64,000 bases of DNA from Bathymodiolus brooksi (GCA_963680875.1 OY804577.1:100699906-100763905); one strand, 5' to 3'. Counted from the stretch's first letter, positions 41,401 to 52,262 are shown. A program made the numbers and translations. The notes: generated by a model from the letters alone, not told the origin.

Positions 41401-43552
41401 CTAAAACTGGTCGCCATGATATAGCCGAAAGTGGCGTTAAACATAATAAATCAAATCAAATCATATAAAAATTCTCATACCATATGGTACCAGATCTGAT
41501 CTCTCTTATAACCAAATTTAATCCCATCAAAATATATAGTAAAACCTGCCTCAAATGGCACCTCTTTATAACAAATCAGTTTATAAAGGGCAGCCTCATT
41601 TTCCCCATTAATGACTAGTGCATATTATTTTAACCTGTATATAAACTTACAAAGGACAACTGCTCATAAAGGGCATGCACATTTCAAGTTCCCTTGGCCT
41701 CGAGTCAGAGTGCCCTTTATATACCTGTATATAGGTTTGTCCTCAAATTTTATACTTTCTGATCATGACGACACTTAGCTTGCAACCTTCTAAACAACTA
41801 TCTCTAAATTACAATTCAGACCAATTATTGAGATTATATACTGATTTTGTTCCTTGTCATGGTACAATGTAATGTGGGGGGAGGGGTTATGAAAATAATG
41901 TTCCATGATTACAGTCTGTGCCAAAAACATTTGGACAAACTAGCCCGAACAGCATTTTAGAAGATTTTTTTCTATTTATTTAAGCAAATTTTATGCAAAT
42001 TTTACTAGCCCGAACCAATTTTTACTAGACAGGGGCATAGGGCTAGTGGTTTTTGGTGCAGACTGTGATTAAGAGAAATTTTGGAAACAAAAATATTTAC
42101 ATGTTCCTTTCAGTGTCTATACATTATTATATATACAGGGTACATTGTATTTTGGTATAAATGAAAGTCTTATGACGCTATGACTGGCCTACATGTATAC
42201 ATGTATCTATCCATCGCTCGTTTCTCAAGTCGCTCATTTATTATATGATAATCACACTCGAGAAGGCATCCTCTATCCTCCACCTGGAATAGCACCAAAC
42301 AGGTCTGCTGTGGGTTTAGTGTTATCTCCTCTAGATTAGACTTCACAAAAAAAATTCTGCTTTAATATCTCCAGCCTATTAGACTTATTAGTCATTAGCC
42401 TGGAACTGTCATTAGTACCTAGCAAAATATAATGGAACGTGCATCTAAAGAGGTTTAAATACACAATGACAGCACACTAAGAAACACTTCTAATCATGAC
42501 AAAACTAAAAACTATCAGGACTAATTGTTTTGGCAACGGGCAAGTTAATTTCATTGTTGTCATTGCCCACTCCGGCAGTGTCTGTATCTGTATTATACTG
42601 GAAGCTAACTCAGTCACTGAGCAAAAGTTATCCAGGAGTGTGTTTGCGCACTAGGTTCTTGTTGGTCGCGCGAAATTGTAGCTTTGAAGCCTTCTACAGT
42701 TTTGCTGCTCACAGCACTTTCTGTTAGCGTGTTCCAATCTTTCACAGTTCTTGGGAAGAAAGAATGTTTATATATATCTCTGTAGTGGCTGAAAGTACTT
42801 TGATTTGTTTACTGTTGGATGTTCTTGATGGACGTTGGTTATATTCAATATTATTATCAGCGGGTATGGCTACCAGGTCATTGACTATTTTAAAAAGAAG
42901 GACAAGCCTTTGTTCTTTTCTCCTTTCATTTAGTAGCTTCCAGCCGAGTTCGTTCATCATTGCGGTGACGCTACTGTCAGTACTGGTTCGATTGTAGTCA
43001 TTATAGATGAATCTGGCTGCCCTGCGCTGTACGTTCTCTATGCGGTCAATGTCCTTTTGTAGGTGTGGGTCCCACACTGTACTTGAATAGTCGAACAGCA
43101 AGTGCACTAAGGAGATATAGGCCGTTTCTTTGAATTTTCGGTTGCAATGTTTGAGGTTCCTTCTGATGAATCCAAGGGTGGAATTGGCTTTATTACAGAT
43201 TTATTGATATATGTTGACCATTTTAAGTTTTCACTGATGATAACACCAAGGTACGGATTTTCCTGCACATGTTCCAAAATATGATTGTTGAGAATGTAGT
43301 GTGTAGTTAGTGGATTTCTACTTCTGTAAATAGACATAATGTCAATGACTTTTGTTTTAATGTAGCATTTGCATGATTTGGTGGCATTAAAACGCATCCC
43401 CCATTTTGTTGCTCAAACCCTGCAAAGTGATTATTAAACAATGTTATTTCAATTGGTCATATGCACACCTGGATTTTGCGTAAAACTGCTTTATCCAACT
43501 CTTCATACACAGCAGTAGCGGCGGATTGTACACGTGCTTGTGCAGATTCCAT
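38455..43552 (-). CDS. FAM136A: FAM136A-like protein (DUF842), three exons, complete
   Basis: Joined exons: 43469-43552 (28 codons, starts [12 protein letters not shown]), 40507-40647 (47 codons, [19 protein letters not shown]) and 38455-38649 (64 codons plus TGA). All introns are phase 0 with GT-AG ends; donors are CAG/GTGTGC and CAG/GTGGGT. The 139-residue product matches the length and layout of animal FAM136A: N-terminal helix ending in RKIQ, then CX3C motifs at residues 34/38, 52/56 and 110/114, and the conserved VDCADNH-type end. Known FAM136A is a small mitochondrial protein of the CX3C type. Odd: the first Cys of the third CX3C is Gly81 (codon GGT, C85 kept). Start chosen at the ATG in AAAAATGG, which gives the family's usual N-terminus. 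Intron 2 holds two SINEs; intron 1 holds two SINEs and a LINE fragment. Confidence 0.92.
39108..39231 (+). mobile_element. SINE, family A, internally deleted
   Basis: Starts GGGGCCGTTGTGGTCGTGAT and jumps from ATGGTAG straight to TTTTCTCCGGGTACTCCGG, so the B-box half is missing. It ends GTGTTAAACACCATAAAC. A perfect 12-bp target duplication, CACTAAATTTAC, flanks it at 39096-39107 and 39232-39243, which shows the deleted form inserted as a unit or was deleted afterwards. It lies in intron 2 of the FAM136A homologue, antisense to the gene. Confidence 0.9.
39733..39991 (+). mobile_element. SINE, family A, full length
   Basis: Starts GGGGCCTTCGTGATGGTTTG, with TAGTTGGATTTACAACTACC, a decayed B box (GAGTTCTAATCATGC), GGCAAGGTGTACTTGATACA and the 3' module ending GTGGCATTAAACACCATAGC. 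A 13-bp target duplication ATATGATCCTGCT flanks it at 39720-39732 and 39992-40004. It is in intron 2 of the FAM136A homologue. Confidence 0.92.
40677..40882 (+). mobile_element. SINE, family A, with a 3' internal deletion
   Basis: Has the head GGGGCCGTCTCGGTCATGAT, an intact B box (GAGTTCGAACCC) and the terminal GAAATATTGTTGAAAGTGGC, but lacks the TTCTCCG...CCTCCACCA segment. A 12-bp target duplication TATACCTTAACA lies at 40665-40676 and 40883-40894. It inserted only about 20 bp upstream of exon 2's acceptor (minus strand), next to the polypyrimidine tract. Confidence 0.92.
41209..41463 (+). mobile_element. SINE, family B (tRNA-headed)
   Basis: Starts GGGCCTGGGTGGCTCAATGA: an A box (TGGCTCAATGAG) and a B box (GGGTTCGTGCCC) at tRNA-like spacing. 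Then GGTGCACTCGACTCGCAGCC and the same 3' module as family A (CTTCCACCACTAAAAC, GAAAGTGGCGTTAAAC). The tail is (AAATC)n. A second copy is at 49431. It lies in intron 1 of the FAM136A homologue. No clear target duplication. Confidence 0.88.
42614..43410 (-). pseudogene. 5'-truncated LINE reverse transcriptase, C-terminal part
   Basis: Three reading frames joined by frameshifts give the end of a non-LTR retrotransposon ORF2: WGMRFNATK (about 43400), [15 protein letters not shown], then [16 protein letters not shown] with [11 protein letters not shown], and after a frameshift near 42770 the ending [12 protein letters not shown]...WITFAQ with a stop at 42614-42616. These are the post-catalytic palm/thumb motifs typical of Jockey/CR1-like elements. 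The catalytic motif region is missing. It is a dead 5'-truncated insertion in intron 1 of the FAM136A homologue, in the gene's own orientation and about 60 bp from exon 1. Confidence 0.85.
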
Positions 43553-43971
43553 TTTTTGACATTGACAGCTACAAGAAAAAAGCGCATCTGTGATCGGGAC
43601 AGGTAAACTAATCGAAATACGTACACGAAAGGTTTTCCGGACAAAGGTCATTGTTAATGGGTCATACTAAAAAACGCCCCGGATAGCCCGGGGATTGGAA
43701 ATAGCAGTTATTGTATATATTTTTGTTTGTTTCACGCTCATTGACGATTGTATACTAGCTGTAACCACAAATTACAAGTTTGTGGTATATTTATCTTTTA
43801 TCTATTATAATTATAATTGCTAATCATTGTATACATTTTGGTTCACGCTTTATATTAGTTTAAACAACAAATTAGTATTATACTTAAAATTTGCCTTTTT
43901 TTGTTATTGTAATTATTGTCCATATTTTGTAAATATTTTATCTGAATCTAATTAATTGTTTGTCTTCCAAA

Positions 43972-45676
43972 ATGCCACCTCCAAAGAAGACTAAGTTTCC
44001 TTGTGGTGTTTGTAAGAAATAATGCAACAACAACAGTGTTGGTTGTGGCGAGTGTGATTCGTGGTTCCATTACAACTACCAGAACCTGAAACGTCACCAC
44101 ATTGAAGAACTTCAAACATTGCCACTAGAGTTCATTTGTATAGACTGTTGCATCAGATGGGGACACTTCCAATTTCAACACAGTTTACAAAGGATAAGTT
44201 TAGCAGCTTCAGAGAGTATGACCGCACTGAAGAATGCAGCCCGCATGGAACGGAACAGGAAAACAGGTTGCAGTAGTTGAGTATATTGGGCCATATCCAG
44301 ACAACATAAGTATTCATGGTAACGCCAAGTCAGCAAACAGCGAATACATCAGAACCACTTCCACTGCCAAGTTATGACTAATATAAAAGACAAGATCAAA
44401 GTTCAACAACCTCGGGAGGTTTACACAACGTTGACATTGGATGGCTCGACTTGTGCACCAAGAGACCTGAAACAGGTACAAAACCCAAAATACCTACAGA
44501 AGAAAGAAACCAAACCTACAAACCAGAAATCTGCAAACAACTCCGACGACTTACAACATCTTTTGTCAATTCTTGGTGATCATCCTTACATGCGGGAAGT
44601 TATACAGTTAAAGGGCAAACCTCCATGCATAATTGCGTACACGTCCGACCAACTACAAGACTTAAAAAACTTCTGTTCCACAGATGCCATGCATACCAGT
44701 GTCATAGGAGTAGACCGCACATTCAATCTGGGTGCCGTCTATGTTACCATCACCGTATTTCACAACAACTTGATACGGAAGACATCAAATGCAGCACCTA
44801 TCATGATGGGTCCAGTTTGTTTGCACTGGGATGGCCACTACCAGACATATCATAGATTTTTCAGTCACATACAGAGCCATCTCCACGACATCAAAGGTAC
44901 CGAAATTAGCGGCAAACAACTTGTCTTTGGTTCCGACGAAGAGAAAGCTATGACAAAAGCGCTACACCATTGTTTCTCAGACTCCAAACACATATTATGT
45001 ACACGCCATCTGGAAGAAAACGTGAGACGTAAACTAAGACACGACATTGGTGCTAGCGATTCGACTGAGCAGTGATAAATTACATTTTTGGTAAAAGTGG
45101 ATTGAAATCAGCCGAGAACGAATGTGATTTCGACCTGCAGGCAATGGAGTTGGCAGAAAAGTATGCAGACAAAATTCCCAGATTTGCAGCTTACTTCAGC
45201 AACCAGTGCTTACCCAACATCAAGAACTACGTGTGGAAGCCAGCAACAGAACAATTTTCAACACTGAACTGGACTAACAACTCTTGTGAATCCATGAACA
45301 ACATTCTGAAATTGTCTGCAAACTAGAAAGCACTGAAGTTACCAGAACTGTTAGAAAAGTTACACCAGATAGTGAAGCTTCAGTATAAAGACATGAGAAG
45401 AAGTCTGCATGGTCAAGGAAACTATACTCTGCCTCTTAGACCAAGAAATTCCAAGTAAGCACTGTCGTCTGGGAATCCAAGACTGAAGAAGAAAAAGAAC
45501 AAGTGTTCCAAAAGCTGCTCCAATTTACAGTGCAGAAACCAGACTGTGACTTCTTCAGACGGAAAGTTGACCATTCCGAAAACACAGACAACAGTGAGAA
45601 AACTAGGCCAACGAAAAAAAGTGAGAAACGCCAAAACCACGACCATTACATCATGATACATGCTACTGTAGAATAG
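43972..45676 (+). pseudogene. PHD-finger plus MULE transposase, decayed
   Basis: One frame from ATG 43972 to 45075 gives a PHD zinc finger (CGVCKK, stop, CNNNSVGCGECDSWFHYN) with a cysteine lost to Tyr in HYNYQNL, then a linker with two more stops. From 44374 follows a MULE transposase domain: Asp in GVDRTF (44713), Asp in FGSDEE (44935), the CTRH motif, and, after a -1 frameshift near 45072, Glu in NNSCESMNNIL (45288). A further stop at 45324 and another frameshift lead to the basic tail TRPTKKSEKRQNHDHY and a stop at 45674. About 568 codons if joined. MULE transposases cut and paste the element; this copy cannot make the enzyme. The catalytic triad residues are still visible. No introns seen. 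Confidence 0.85.
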
Positions 45677-45758
45677 TGCTGCATTCTCGTAATTATAATG
45701 ACTTTTGTTTTTAAATAATTTATGTGCATCAATATAAAAGATATAATATTAAAAAATG

Positions 45759-46174
45759 TTAACTTTTGATAAAATATAAATAATTTGTTTTCGCGGACTA
45801 CGACGATATGCCCGTGCATTGTGCAGAATATCTTAGTAGTTTAACTTTTGATAAAATATAAATAATTTGTTTTCGCGGACTACTACGATATGCCCGTGCC
45901 TTGTGCAGGATATCTTAGTAGTTTAACTTTTGATAAAATATAAATAATTTGTTTTTGCGGACTACGACGATATGCCCGTGCCTTGTGCAGGATATCTTAG
46001 TAGTTTAACTTTTGATAAAATATAAACAATTTGCTTTCGCGGACTACGACGATATGCCCGTGCCTTGTGCAGGATATCTTAGTAGTTTAACTTTTGATAA
46101 AATATAAATAATTTGTTTTCGCGGACTACGACAGATATGCCCGTGCCTTGTGCAGGATGTCTTAGTAGTTTTAA
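45759..46174 (+). repeat. 82-bp minisatellite inside the MULE, five copies
   Basis: Units start TTAACTTTTGATAAAATATA at 45759, 45841, 45923, 46005 and 46087, exactly 82 bp apart. Each contains CGCGGACTACGACGATATGC and CTTGTGCAGGATATCTTAG. Copies differ by single bases, and the last has one extra A. They lie between the transposase stop and the right inverted end, where subterminal binding repeats of DNA transposons often sit. Confidence 0.95.
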
Positions 46175-46727
46175 TACGGGTTGCTTTCTGTAAATTTCTG
46201 TATATATTTTGGGAAAATTTAACTTCAATAAAAACATGATTTGTTGTATATTATATGTAAATATTGGGGAAACTTGACTAATAAATTGAATTAAATTAAA
46301 AATAATAACAGATTTTATATATAAAAGACGAAATTATAAAGGGAGGGGGCTTTAAAAATGAATGGTTGTTTAGTGATTAAATATGTAAATATTTTCATTT
46401 AAAATCCTTTTGGGAGGGGGGCCCACCCTCACATTGTTCATGGCCTTGACGTGGCGGGAGGGCTCTTCCATTATATAATAATGGAAGCCAGTATGTACAG
46501 TAAACGGGGTTTTTGTTTAAAATGTATTAATTTTTTTCATACATTTGCATGCATGCGTGTAATGTCATAACCGAGGCACGTGTCGGTAATTCATTTGCTA
46601 ATTACCCAATACACATACAGACTTTATACCAAACTAAAAACAACAAAGAAAAAGACAATAAAATATAGCAACTTATATATAATAGAATTGAAATAAACCT
46701 AATATTTACACCAAACTAGGGAATACT

Positions 46728-46746
46728 CCCGGGCGCTTTTTAGTAC
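46728..46746 (+). repeat. Extra internal copy of the MULE end
   Basis: CCCGGGCGCTTTTTAGTA occurs here and again at the true right end (46904-46921). It is about 180 bp inside the element. It may be a relic of an end duplication or a second transposase site. Confidence 0.7.
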
Positions 46747-46933
46747 ATAACTTGAACATTTACACTCACGGTAAGACTTCTCTTAACATCATATTCCATT
46801 ATAATTTCGACAAAAATTCGATTCAAATAATATTCCAATACGACGGGCGTTATTTCCAGTACCCGGGCGGTCCCGGCCTGTTCCGGGCGGTCTCGGGCTG
46901 TCCCGGGCGCTTTTTAGTATGACCGTTGTTAAT

Positions 46934-48897
46934 AAACCTTTTGCACATTTCCATATATACGTTTTATACAAGTTAATTCTGTTACCATGGGCAACGAATT
47001 GGATACAATTTGTTTATAATTTGTAACTGTTTGAAACTAGCTGCGAACCGTAGCTCTAAATGGTCCTTATTTTTTTTTGCGGACCATAGATAGGGTGGTC
47101 AAGCCAAAAATTGAAATGCTAATAAATCATCCAATTATTGATTAATATGACAGTACATACAAAATGGGAAATTTTGGTACAAAAATTATTAAAATCGGTT
47201 GAGCTGTTCAAAAGTTATGGCCTTTTCGGCGAGCCAAATGTGGTCGATTTTCTGTTTTTTGGAAAAATGTTAAAAAAATGACATATTTGGACCAAAATAT
47301 ATTATTTTCACTACCTAATAGGTTATCATGCTTTCTTCTATAGTAATGTATCCTCCTTATGCTTCAAAAAGAGATATTATACACACCTGTAGGTGTTATA
47401 TGAAAAAAATGTCACAGAATTTAAAACATTGAAAATAGCCTTTGGACTTAGTTTTTTTAATTTATGTGTCAGCCGTCTGCTTGTTCAAACTACCAGGTTT
47501 GTGGTCAAATATCTTCAAAAACCTTTAACTTGCAAGGCTGAAACTTGCAGCACTGTCCACAAAGTGCCCAGTCTCTAGGTAAAAATATCAAGAATATCAT
47601 TTATTCAATTAATATATATATTTTTTTAATATTATTTCCTTTGCGCAGGCCTCCATAATTTTAACGTCAAATTTTATTCGAAAAATCAAGTTTTTGGTCA
47701 TAAAAAATCTGAAAAAAGTACTAGAATTTTTCTGAATACTGATTTTGGTAGGGAAAAGAACCCTCTAACAGGGAACACCTATATTTATCAGCAAAACAAA
47801 TTCTCAAAGTCTGTAGCGCCAGAATTATAAACTCCGCAGATTAATATTATGAGCTCCGTAAAGTGTAAAAATAAGTTATTTTAGGGAATTAATTATATTT
47901 TGTATGTTCAAATTGATATTTTTATGGTAAACAACCTCAATATCCATACATCAATGAAGTTATTATTACAGTTTGTGTAAAAACTGCCATTTTTTCCATT
48001 GAAAAGGTCAATTTTCTTTGTTCAATAAAAATTTCAGATAATTCCCGAAATTGATACAATTTCAATAATTGTCGAATATTATAATATTAAATGTTCAAGT
48101 GTTTGGTATTATTTTGATCCTATAACTGTATACTACAAGGAGAAAACTATCAGCAACCCCAATTCTGACACTGGTATGAACTATGTCCTGGTTCATTAGC
48201 CCTCTACCTGGAAATTTAGTAAAAATAATATTTCAATTATGGCCCCATATTCCATGAAAAATCTTATTTGGATTATCAGATATGTTCTCTGTACAATTTA
48301 TAAGCCAGCCTTGAAGTTATTTTATCTTTTAAACATTTAATTAGCACATTTTATACATGATTTTCATTTTTTTGTCTGGGAAAAACCTCAAATATGACAA
48401 TTTTAGCTGATTTAACAGTTCATGCGATTAGAAAGTCCCAAATTTTCAAAGTTATCATTTTTATTGTCACAAATCAATAAACTGTTATCTTCTACTATTA
48501 TTTATAATCTTAATTCATAACAGTCCTCAATGTCACTCTCTTTTCCTTTATATACTATAATTTTACATTTGAGGACTACAAATAGTGCTGTGTCCCAGTT
48601 CATGACCAACTTATTCCAAATGAAATCTTTGTGATTTCTTTAATTTGTGTGTTTTGTGATCCTATGCATATCCTATGCATATTTGATTAACTGAATCATA
48701 ATCAACAGCATCAACTTTCAGAAGTGTCATTTTAATGATTTAAAACTCTTAATGATCTACTGAGATGCCACGATCACACCTGTAAAATAAAAACAAACAT
48801 TTAAAATATGTTATACAGAATAAAAATAAAGAGCTAAAAATAATTGATCTTTTCCAGAAATAGTTTATCATACATGTACAAATGAAAAAAGCTTTAA
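46934..48897. other. Non-coding, no gene recognised
   Basis: A/T-rich. It contains one copy of a dispersed repeat (about 47028-47095; inverted partner at 54237-54330) and a short tandem ATCCTATGCAT pair near 48660. Open frames here are short and stop-rich. I see no domain or splice-consistent exon. Confidence 0.55.
47028..47095 (+). repeat. Dispersed repeat, copy 1
   Basis: GAAACTAGCTGCGAACCGTAGCTC, TGGTCCTTATTTT and TTGCGGACCATAGAT align to the minus strand of 54237-54330 in the same order. The central T tract differs in length. Confidence 0.75.
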
Positions 48898-49158
48898 CCC
48901 AGTCCGCAAAGTGACGTTGGTCCAACGTCGGTTAACGGTCGTCTCTGACGTTGGTTTGACGTCGAATGCCAACGTTGGCCCGTCGTCATTTTGCTCATCG
49001 GGTCGACGTTGGCGCGACTAATTGGCTCGACGTTGGCCCGACGTTGCAATGTCTTATTTCCAATGGTTTCCCGACCAATATCCAACGTTCAAATACTGTG
49101 CATTGGTCGGCAACACGTCTGCCCCGACGGTATGTTTGATCGTTGGGCCGACGTCAAA
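48898..49158 (+). repeat. GACGTTGG-type repeat element, copy 1
   Basis: Starts CCCAGTCCGCAAAGTGACGT and then has many direct and inverted copies of (G/C)ACGTTGG and CCAACGTCGG in about 260 bp, with CpG content far above its surroundings. The same terminus, inverted, ends the second locus at 52576. I interpret both as non-autonomous mobile elements or a shared end of a larger family. No coding capacity. Confidence 0.75.
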
Positions 49159-49430
49159 TCAGTATAATCCAACATCTTTCTTGTATAACCACAAAGCAAA
49201 CCATCACCTTATTTGTAACATTTAGTGTACACACAAACGTTAGGGTGTATTAGTCTTGTATGCCTTTCTGATTCGTGTAGTACGTAGCTTGTTCAATACT
49301 TATTGAATAACGGTACACTGCCGTCACTTTACTCCAAAAATTAGAACAATTTTGATGTCGTTTGTCTTACTTAATCTTTTTAGGAGCTTAATACTCCTTT
49401 TACTCATTTATAAACGTTAAATTATTACTA

Positions 49431-49707
49431 GGGGGCCCGGGTGGCTCAATGAGTTAGGTCGTTGGATTACCTAACAACTCATACAAGCCTATCACCAATA
49501 CGGAGTAGGTTCGCGCCCGGCTTTGTAAATTACAAAAAGGGTGCACTCGACTCGCAGCCGCAAGTGATAAAGTTTACCAGTTGCTTGCCCATGGTCGGTG
49601 GTTCTCTCTGAGTACTCCGGCTTCCTCCACCACTAAATTTGGTCGCCATGATATAGCTGAAATATTGTTGAAAGTGGCGTTAAAACACCAAAAATCAAAT
49701 CAAATCA
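49431..49707 (+). mobile_element. SINE, family B (tRNA-headed), near full length
   Basis: A box TGGCTCAATGAG, B box GGTTCGCGCCC, body GGTGCACTCGACTCGCAGCC, then the complete shared 3' module (GAGTACTCCGGCTTCCTCCA, GAAATATTGTTGAAAGTGGC) and an (AAATC)n tail. It keeps the GAGTACTCCGG stretch that the 41209 copy lost. Possible diverged target duplication: TAAATTATTA before, TAAATTGTTA after. Confidence 0.9.
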
Positions 49708-49788
49708 TAAATTGTTAATATCAATTCGGAAACCCTTTATAATTAATGTGCCATTAAATGAGAAGAAAGCACAGTTATGCATTTTTAT

Positions 49789-50391
49789 TTACATGTTCTT
49801 GCCTTCCGGCCGCCGTTTCAGCCAGTTTTTTATTACACCTTCAATTCTGTCATCCGTTTCGTTTTTAGTCGTGTTGTTCTTTCGTACTGCAGCTGTAAAA
49901 TAAGAAATAAGGATTTAGAAAAGATATCAAATGTATCTGTTAAACTAGCGATGGTTAAACTCGATAAATTAATGTAAAATGAAATGAAACATGATTTAAA
50001 AAAAAGGGGTTCGGGATTTTTAACTTTGAACACTGCTCTTGGAAGGCAAATTCAAACAGATTTAGTTTTTAAATCAGCAAGGCTTCCATTGACGAAAACA
50101 TTCTTTAAATAGCGCAGGTTTTATTAGATTGTTGACATTTCTAGCTATTGTCTCCACGCTGATCAAGTCGACCTTGCATGTTTTGTAAAGGTGTAAAGAT
50201 TCAAAAAGTAACAAACTGGTTAGGGAATTATTTTTACCTTTTACGATGCTGCATACACTTAGTGCCTCGAATGATTTTTTAACCCCTTTCCAGTTCAGGG
50301 TGATGGCAACATCTGTGGTCATCAGGGCGTTCAGAATCCGTCTCCCACAATCTCTTACATTGTCTCCACCAATTCTACCCAAATAGCTTAT
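49789..50391 (-). CDS. DUF4806-domain protein, last two exons (partial)
   Basis: Exon 50238-50391 begins after TTTGTAG and reads ISYLGRIGGDNVRDCGRRIL, then NALMTTDVAITLNWKG and FEALSVCSIVK; it ends at an AAAG/GTAAAA donor. A 345-bp intron ends TTTTACAG, and exon 49789-49892 continues AAVRKNNTTKNETDDRIEGV, then IKNWLKRRPEGKNM and a stop. The junction codon (G+CT) keeps the frame. The order GRIGG, RRIL, L(M/T)T, NWKG, AF/FEAL, VIKNWL is the DUF4806 signature as I know it; that domain is found in many invertebrate proteins of unknown role, often at the C-terminus. 85 residues are visible. Upstream exons, expected at higher coordinates, were not found. It could also be a copied gene tail rather than a live gene. 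Confidence 0.78.
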
Positions 50392-52256
50392 CTACAAAGT
50401 ACCATAATTGTTACTAGGATATTATCAGAAAATGATTTAAAAAGATACAGTTGCAGTATTGATACAAATTTGTTCTGATTTGTTTTCTAAAAATGTTCAA
50501 TGACATTGCATGTTCAAATAAAATGAAAGAGGCATTAGCTACGATTTTGACCCAAAAAAAATAAATGTTTTGGAAATTGGTAAATAGCTTTACAATGATG
50601 AAATAAAGGTAACTATTTCACATTAGGCAGCTTATCGTATCACTTTTCGCCTTTTGAGAACGAAAATTACCATCGATTTATTCCTTGCAAGCAAATAATT
50701 TGAAGTCGCTTTCTCTGTATGCAACTGACCTTACTAGTGACAGGTCAAAACGAATAATTTGTATTTTGTCGCTTATTATAAATTATAAGACATTCATCTA
50801 CGAGAATAAAAATAAATTTGAGTTAAAATATCATAACTATTATGTGTGCAGCCTCACTACATGGCCAATACTTTTAAACTGTTTACCACGAATTACGTTT
50901 ACATGAGTAATCATTAATCACTTTAAAATATTCCCACAAGTATATTTTATATTTGATACACAACATCTGGGGATTTCGTGTAAAGCAAGATCAACATCTG
51001 TTCGGTTTGGGATAAAGTAATAAGTTGTAATGTAATACCGCATCTACTATTTCACTTTAGTGCTGCATTTGTCTTATAGTTGTCACAGGTGCTCACAAAC
51101 ACCTGTCATAGTTTGTGTCTTATTTACATAGTTACACATACAAATATATACACGACATACACATTGACTATAATATAAATGATTAGACAGCATCCAATTG
51201 GCCTCTTAAATATTAAATTGCATTAATTCCCCGAGATTCCTTCATAAATATGGTTGCTATGGCAACCGTTTATGTATCTGACCTCTTCCCTTAGTATTAA
51301 ACAATATATTCTATCAGCTAAACTGTCTTGATCATTACACACACGCAATAAAACTAGCATTAAATTTCATGTTTGACCTTTGAGACGGTTACATTTATAT
51401 AGCAATAAACTTTGAAGAATGTGACCCACCAGATTTATATTTTAGTAAATTGTAACTGCATAATCGCTCTCTGAATAATTTCAATTTCTTAAACAAATTT
51501 GAAAAATAACGTATCAAATTCAAAATATCCCTAAAAGTTTTATAAAAACTCTCGATTTAAACTTCTATTTAAAGTTTTATTCAGAAGAGGGAAGTGTTGC
51601 AAATTAACTTCGCCTTTCTTAATATATTACTTAAATTTTGACAAAATTAGGCTATAATTAACCCATTTTTTTCAGTCACTACTTGCAGGATCTATCATCA
51701 CTCCTATATTTAAAATAGCTGGATCACCACAAGCTAAATAAATCAAAAGCCATTTTGGTTATATAAAAATCTTACTCAGCCTTTTGTTTAAAAAAAAAGT
51801 AGTCTTAATAAATCGTTGCTAACAAAATTCCATATAAATCAGTTACACGTATGACTTAAAGCATAAATAAAATTAAGAGATAACGTACACGAGTTTCTGC
51901 TAGCCGCGAGTCTCAAAATGAAAATGGCGTATGCGGTTTAATTGGTCGCGCGGGAAAACCACAGGAATCAGTATCGATGTTGTTAATGATGATAAATGAA
52001 ATCCCCACGTACTAGATTTCATTTCATGGCCGTAACGCAATGGAGGCAAATGAGGCAAATGCCTCACTTTTGAAACGGCAAGTGTAACCTTTTGAAAGCA
52101 AATAAAATCTTTTTTTTTCTTCAAAATTTGTCTAAATACACCCCTTTTGCCTCACTTTATTCAGACCCGGCCTACGGCCGTGCATTTACAATCATTGTTT
52201 TGTGTGTGTGTGTGTTTTAAATACGGGTTTTAAATCTAGAACTTAGATATAAACAA
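50392..52256. other. Non-coding, expected 5' part of the DUF4806 gene
   Basis: No further DUF4806 exon could be recognised on the minus strand. At about 51900-51960 the minus strand has a GC-richer stretch with an inverted CCAAT-like box (GCGCGACCAATTAAACC on that strand), followed by a possible donor (ACTCGT/GTACGT). It might be a promoter and leader exon, but this is a guess. Confidence 0.35.
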
Positions 52257-52262
52257 TCATAC

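Larger units (their letters stand above)
43660..46924 (+). mobile_element. Mutator-like (MULE) DNA transposon, 3265 bp
   Basis: Left end GGTCATACTAAAAAACGCCC; the right end read inverted is GGTCATACTAAAAAGCGCCC, so 19 of the first 20 bp match. The inverted repeats go on in a CCCGGG-rich stretch that is about 30 bp shorter on the left, and a shared TGGAAATA follows. The flanks carry TTGTTAAT at 43651-43658 and 46926-46933, each one base away from or next to the ends, which fits the 8-10-bp target duplications of MULEs. Inside are a decayed transposase gene and an 82-bp minisatellite. The element is inserted 107 bp upstream of the FAM136A homologue's start codon. Confidence 0.85.

Noticed and set aside
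43444..43651. Two overlapping minus-strand open frames of 64-66 codons
   Set aside because: Only the part from 43552 down to 43469 of one frame is coding, as exon 1 of the FAM136A homologue; the upstream codons and the other frame are not.
46789..46971. 60-codon minus-strand frame with a Pro/Arg/Gly-rich middle
   Set aside because: It covers the GC-rich right end of the MULE and its flank, so the composition comes from the inverted repeat.
50074..50382. 102-codon open frame as a complete small protein
   Set aside because: It reads through the intron donor at 50237; the spliced form gives the better family match.
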